Shown: piece by piece, positions 5,226 through 7,377 of the stretch
Layout: each line of letters opens with the position of its first letter
Position numbering within the stretch: the first letter of the stretch is position 1
The notes under the pieces: generated by a model
Told to the model about the DNA's origin: nothing
Database searches by the model: none
The model's input: only the letters and a program-made list of their open reading frames with translations
Translations under genes and position numbers: made by a program
From: Oscillospiraceae bacterium
Lineage (GTDB): Bacteria; Bacillota; Clostridia; UBA1381
Assembly: GCA_020860985.1 (NCBI GenBank)
Contig: JAJBTG010000062.1
Span: forward strand, 1-7,377
Reading direction: 5' to 3'
DNA: 7,377 nt

Positions 5226-6479
5226 TTGAACAGACTGGTTATAGAAGGCGGAACTCCCATAAGCGGCGAGATTTGTGTGCAGGGCGCGAAAAATGCCGTG
5301 CTTCCCATTCTGGCGGCTACGGTTCTTGCCGAGAGCGAATGTGTTATAAAGAATTGTCCGCGGCTGCGGGACGTTGATAAAACCGATTTGGTGCTTGAAG
5401 GACTTGGCTGCTGTGTACGGCGCGACGGGAATACCGTTACCGTAAATCCAACGGGTTTATGCGGATGCAGCATAAGCGAGGATTTGATGCGTGAAATGCG
5501 TTCCTCGATAATATTTCTCGGCGCTATTGTTTCACGCTGCTCCAAGGCGGTTGTAAGTATGCCGGGCGGCTGTCCGATAGGTCAAAGACCCATTGATTTG
5601 CATTTAAAAGCACTCCGAGAGCTTGGAGTCGAAATCGTTGAAGAGCATGGCTACATATATTGTACCGCGCCGGAAATTCGCGGTGCGGATATTCATTTGG
5701 ATTTTCCGAGCGTCGAAGTGACGGAGAATATAATGCTTGCGGCGGTTCGCGGCAACGGAACGACTACTATAATAAACGCGGCTCGTGAACCCGAGATAGT
5801 GGATTTGGGAAAGTTTTTGAATGCGATGGGCGCGAGGATAAGCGGCGCGGGCGGAAGCGTTATAAGGATAGACGGCGTCGAGCATCTGCACGGCACGGAG
5901 TTTACCATCATGCCCGACAGGATTGTCGCGGCGACGTATCTTGCGGCGTCGGCGATAACGGGCGGCGAGATGTGTCTTAAATCGGTAAGACCGCGCGATA
6001 TGTCGGCGATGCTTAAGGTTCTGCGCGATATGGGAATCGAGCTGAAGGTCGGTAATGGTGAGATTATCCAAAGGGTTTCGGGACCTCTGAGGAATATACA
6101 TATTGTCAGAACAATGCCTTATCCGGGGTTCCCGACGGATATTCAATCACCGTTTATGGCGCTTGCGTCATTGGCGCGCGGAACGAGCGTTTTCGTAGAA
6201 ACGATTTTCGAGAATCGTTTTCAGCACGTTGATGAGCTTGTGAGGATGGGCGCCGATATTAAGGTTGAAGGCAGAAGCGCCGTAGTGCGCGGTGTGGAAA
6301 GGCTTCAGGGCGCGAATGTCGTGGCTCGCGAGCTGCGCGGCGGCGCGGCTTTGGTTGTCGCGGCGTTGGCGGCGGAGGGCATTACCGTAATTACCGGCAC
6401 GGAATACATAGACCGCGGTTATGAAAACATAGAAAAATACTTGCTTGCCTGCAATGCAAAAATTGCGCGCGAGCCATAA
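5226..6479 (+). CDS. murA: UDP-N-acetylglucosamine 1-carboxyvinyltransferase MurA
   Basis: MurA transfers enolpyruvate from PEP to UDP-GlcNAc, the first committed step of peptidoglycan synthesis, in the cytosol. From TTG 5226 the protein has 417 residues, close to the E. coli enzyme. The conserved Lys22-Asn23 pair is in QGAKNAVLPILA (19-30). The active-site loop is MPGGCPIGQRPID (112-124) with Cys116; the Cys, not the Asp variant, predicts fosfomycin sensitivity. FPTDIQSPF (302-310) carries the catalytic Asp305. DRGYENIEKYL (396-406) carries Arg397. All key residues are present. GTG 5217 would add three residues (MLK) but lacks a ribosome site. Its own promoter and a structured leader precede it, and ftsQ follows after 15 nt, linking wall precursor supply to division. 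Many Firmicutes carry two MurA paralogues; which one this is cannot be decided here. Confidence 0.98.
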   Translation: MNRLVIEGGTPISGEICVQGAKNAVLPILAATVLAESECVIKNCPRLRDVDKTDLVLEGLGCCVRRDGNTVTVNPTGLCGCSISEDLMREMRSSIIFLGAIVSRCSKAVVSMPGGCPIGQRPIDLHLKALRELGVEIVEEHGYIYCTAPEIRGADIHLDFPSVEVTENIMLAAVRGNGTTTIINAAREPEIVDLGKFLNAMGARISGAGGSVIRIDGVEHLHGTEFTIMPDRIVAATYLAASAITGGEMCLKSVRPRDMSAMLKVLRDMGIELKVGNGEIIQRVSGPLRNIHIVRTMPYPGFPTDIQSPFMALASLARGTSVFVETIFENRFQHVDELVRMGADIKVEGRSAVVRGVERLQGANVVARELRGGAALVVAALAAEGITVITGTEYIDRGYENIEKYLLACNAKIAREP

Positions 6480-6494
6480 GGGGAAATATTCAGA

Positions 6495-7377
6495 ATGGAA
6501 AGAAATCAGAATAACAAAAGACCTCTCACATCAAGGAAGGTTTCAACTAATATAACTGAATATAGCCAAAATTCACAGGCACCGGTCAGGAGGCATAGGC
6601 GTACTGCGTCTGAAATGGAGGAGAAAATACGCTTTCAGCAGAAGCAAAAACAGAAGCGTCTTGCGATGCAGAGGAGGCGTGCTCTTGCCGTGTTGATTCT
6701 GAGCGTCGCGGCGGTTGTGGTACTTTTGTTCATGACTCCGTTGTGCGATATACAAAAGATAACCGTTGACGGAAACGACATCGTGACGATTGAGGAAATA
6801 GATAAGAAAATAGGCGACCTTATGGGTGAAAACCTGTTCAGAACAGGTTCGGGAGCTATACGCGACCGATTAAAAACCATTCCCTATATAGACACTGTAT
6901 CCGTTTCAAAGAAGCTGATTCCGCCGACGCTCCACGTATCGGTTACGGAATGTCGTCCGGCGGCATATGTGGGGATAAATTCCCAAAAGACAGTTATAAC
7001 CTCCTCGCTTAAAATACTCGGCGACGCGACCGCGATGAACGCCAGAGAGCTTCCGAATGTTATCGGAATAGAGGATATTTCGGGCGAAACCGGAGGATTT
7101 ATAGAGGGGGATAACGAGGAGAAAATTTCAATATTGAAAACCTGCCTTACAACTATGGAACAGACGGGAATATTGAGCAAGGTAAAGAATCTCGATATCA
7201 GCGATGTTACAAGCATTCAATTTGACTATGACGACAGGCTTGAGGTTCTGTGCGGAACACAGCTCGATTTGGAAAGAAAAATACGCCTTTTTAAGGAGGC
7301 TGTATCGAACAATAATCTTACGGAAAACTCAAAAGGAACAATGGATTTGAGCGTTACGGGAAAGGCTGTTTATACGC
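6495..7377 (+). CDS. ftsQ: Cell division protein FtsQ/DivIB, N-terminal part (runs off the window)
   Basis: FtsQ/DivIB is a bitopic membrane protein of the divisome that scaffolds FtsB/DivIC and FtsL. The frame stays open from ATG 6495 to the window end, giving 294 residues with no stop. A long, basic, Gln/Lys/Arg-rich cytoplasmic tail (1-62) precedes one membrane segment, ALAVLILSVAAVVVLLFM (63-80). Next is a POTRA domain (about 85-158): IQKITVDGNDIVTIEEIDKK (86-105), then GENLFR (111-116) and YIDTVSVSKK (131-140), ending near VTECRPAAYV (150-159). The FtsQ beta domain follows, up to GTMDLSVTGKAVY (281-293), where family members near their C-terminus have a similar strand. AAGGGGA (6478-6484), overlapping the murA stop, is the ribosome site with 10-nt spacing. 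The 15-nt gap implies co-transcription with murA. The family is recognised by architecture and POTRA pattern, not by high identity. Confidence 0.88.
   Translation, partial: MERNQNNKRPLTSRKVSTNITEYSQNSQAPVRRHRRTASEMEEKIRFQQKQKQKRLAMQRRRALAVLILSVAAVVVLLFMTPLCDIQKITVDGNDIVTIEEIDKKIGDLMGENLFRTGSGAIRDRLKTIPYIDTVSVSKKLIPPTLHVSVTECRPAAYVGINSQKTVITSSLKILGDATAMNARELPNVIGIEDISGETGGFIEGDNEEKISILKTCLTTMEQTGILSKVKNLDISDVTSIQFDYDDRLEVLCGTQLDLERKIRLFKEAVSNNNLTENSKGTMDLSVTGKAVYT

Noticed and set aside
5604..6146. 180-codon minus-strand open frame inside murA
   Set aside because: It lies fully antisense to a gene with all catalytic motifs, is Arg-rich with no recognisable domain, and has the look of a codon-bias shadow.

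Overview
The window looks like a housekeeping segment of a low-to-mid GC Firmicutes chromosome, most likely a gut-type Clostridia. The reasons are the strong GGGAGG/GGGGAGGGG-type ribosome sites, the use of GTG/TTG starts, the rsmD-coaD pair followed by a clostridial-type coiled-coil gene, a monofunctional formate-THF ligase, and murA directly followed by a DivIB-type ftsQ. This placement is inferred from gene content and order. No mobile element, tRNA, rRNA or CRISPR array was seen. All nine genes are on the + strand.

Layout. (1) Positions 1-1721: a sigma-A-like promoter at the left edge drives rsmD (16S rRNA m2G methyltransferase), coaD (phosphopantetheine adenylyltransferase) and a small acidic coiled-coil protein of unknown function. 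The unit ends in an intrinsic terminator. (2) Positions 1722-5074: fhs, tsaE, tsaB and rpiB are packed with a 3-nt gap and two TAATG stop/start overlaps, ending in a second clear terminator. This unit joins one-carbon metabolism, two partners of the t6A tRNA-modification machinery, and a pentose-phosphate isomerase. (3) Positions 5075-7377: an extended -10 promoter and a short structured leader precede murA (first committed step of peptidoglycan synthesis). After 15 nt comes the N-terminal part of an FtsQ/DivIB divisome gene, which runs off the right edge with no stop codon.

The least expected signal is the murA leader. A stem of 15 pairs with one bulged A (5181-5220) has the murA Shine-Dalgarno sequence in its 3' arm. 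The outer 5' arm (ACACC) can instead pair with an upstream GGTGT, giving two mutually exclusive helices. This resembles a translational on/off switch, but it is read by eye and has no comparative or folding-energy support. Other points are the rpiB gene in the place where rimI/tsaD often follow tsaE-tsaB, a triple ATGGAT repeat at the start of the coiled-coil gene, and a 107-nt rsmD-coaD spacer with a palindrome and a T-box-like word that does not hold up as a T-box.
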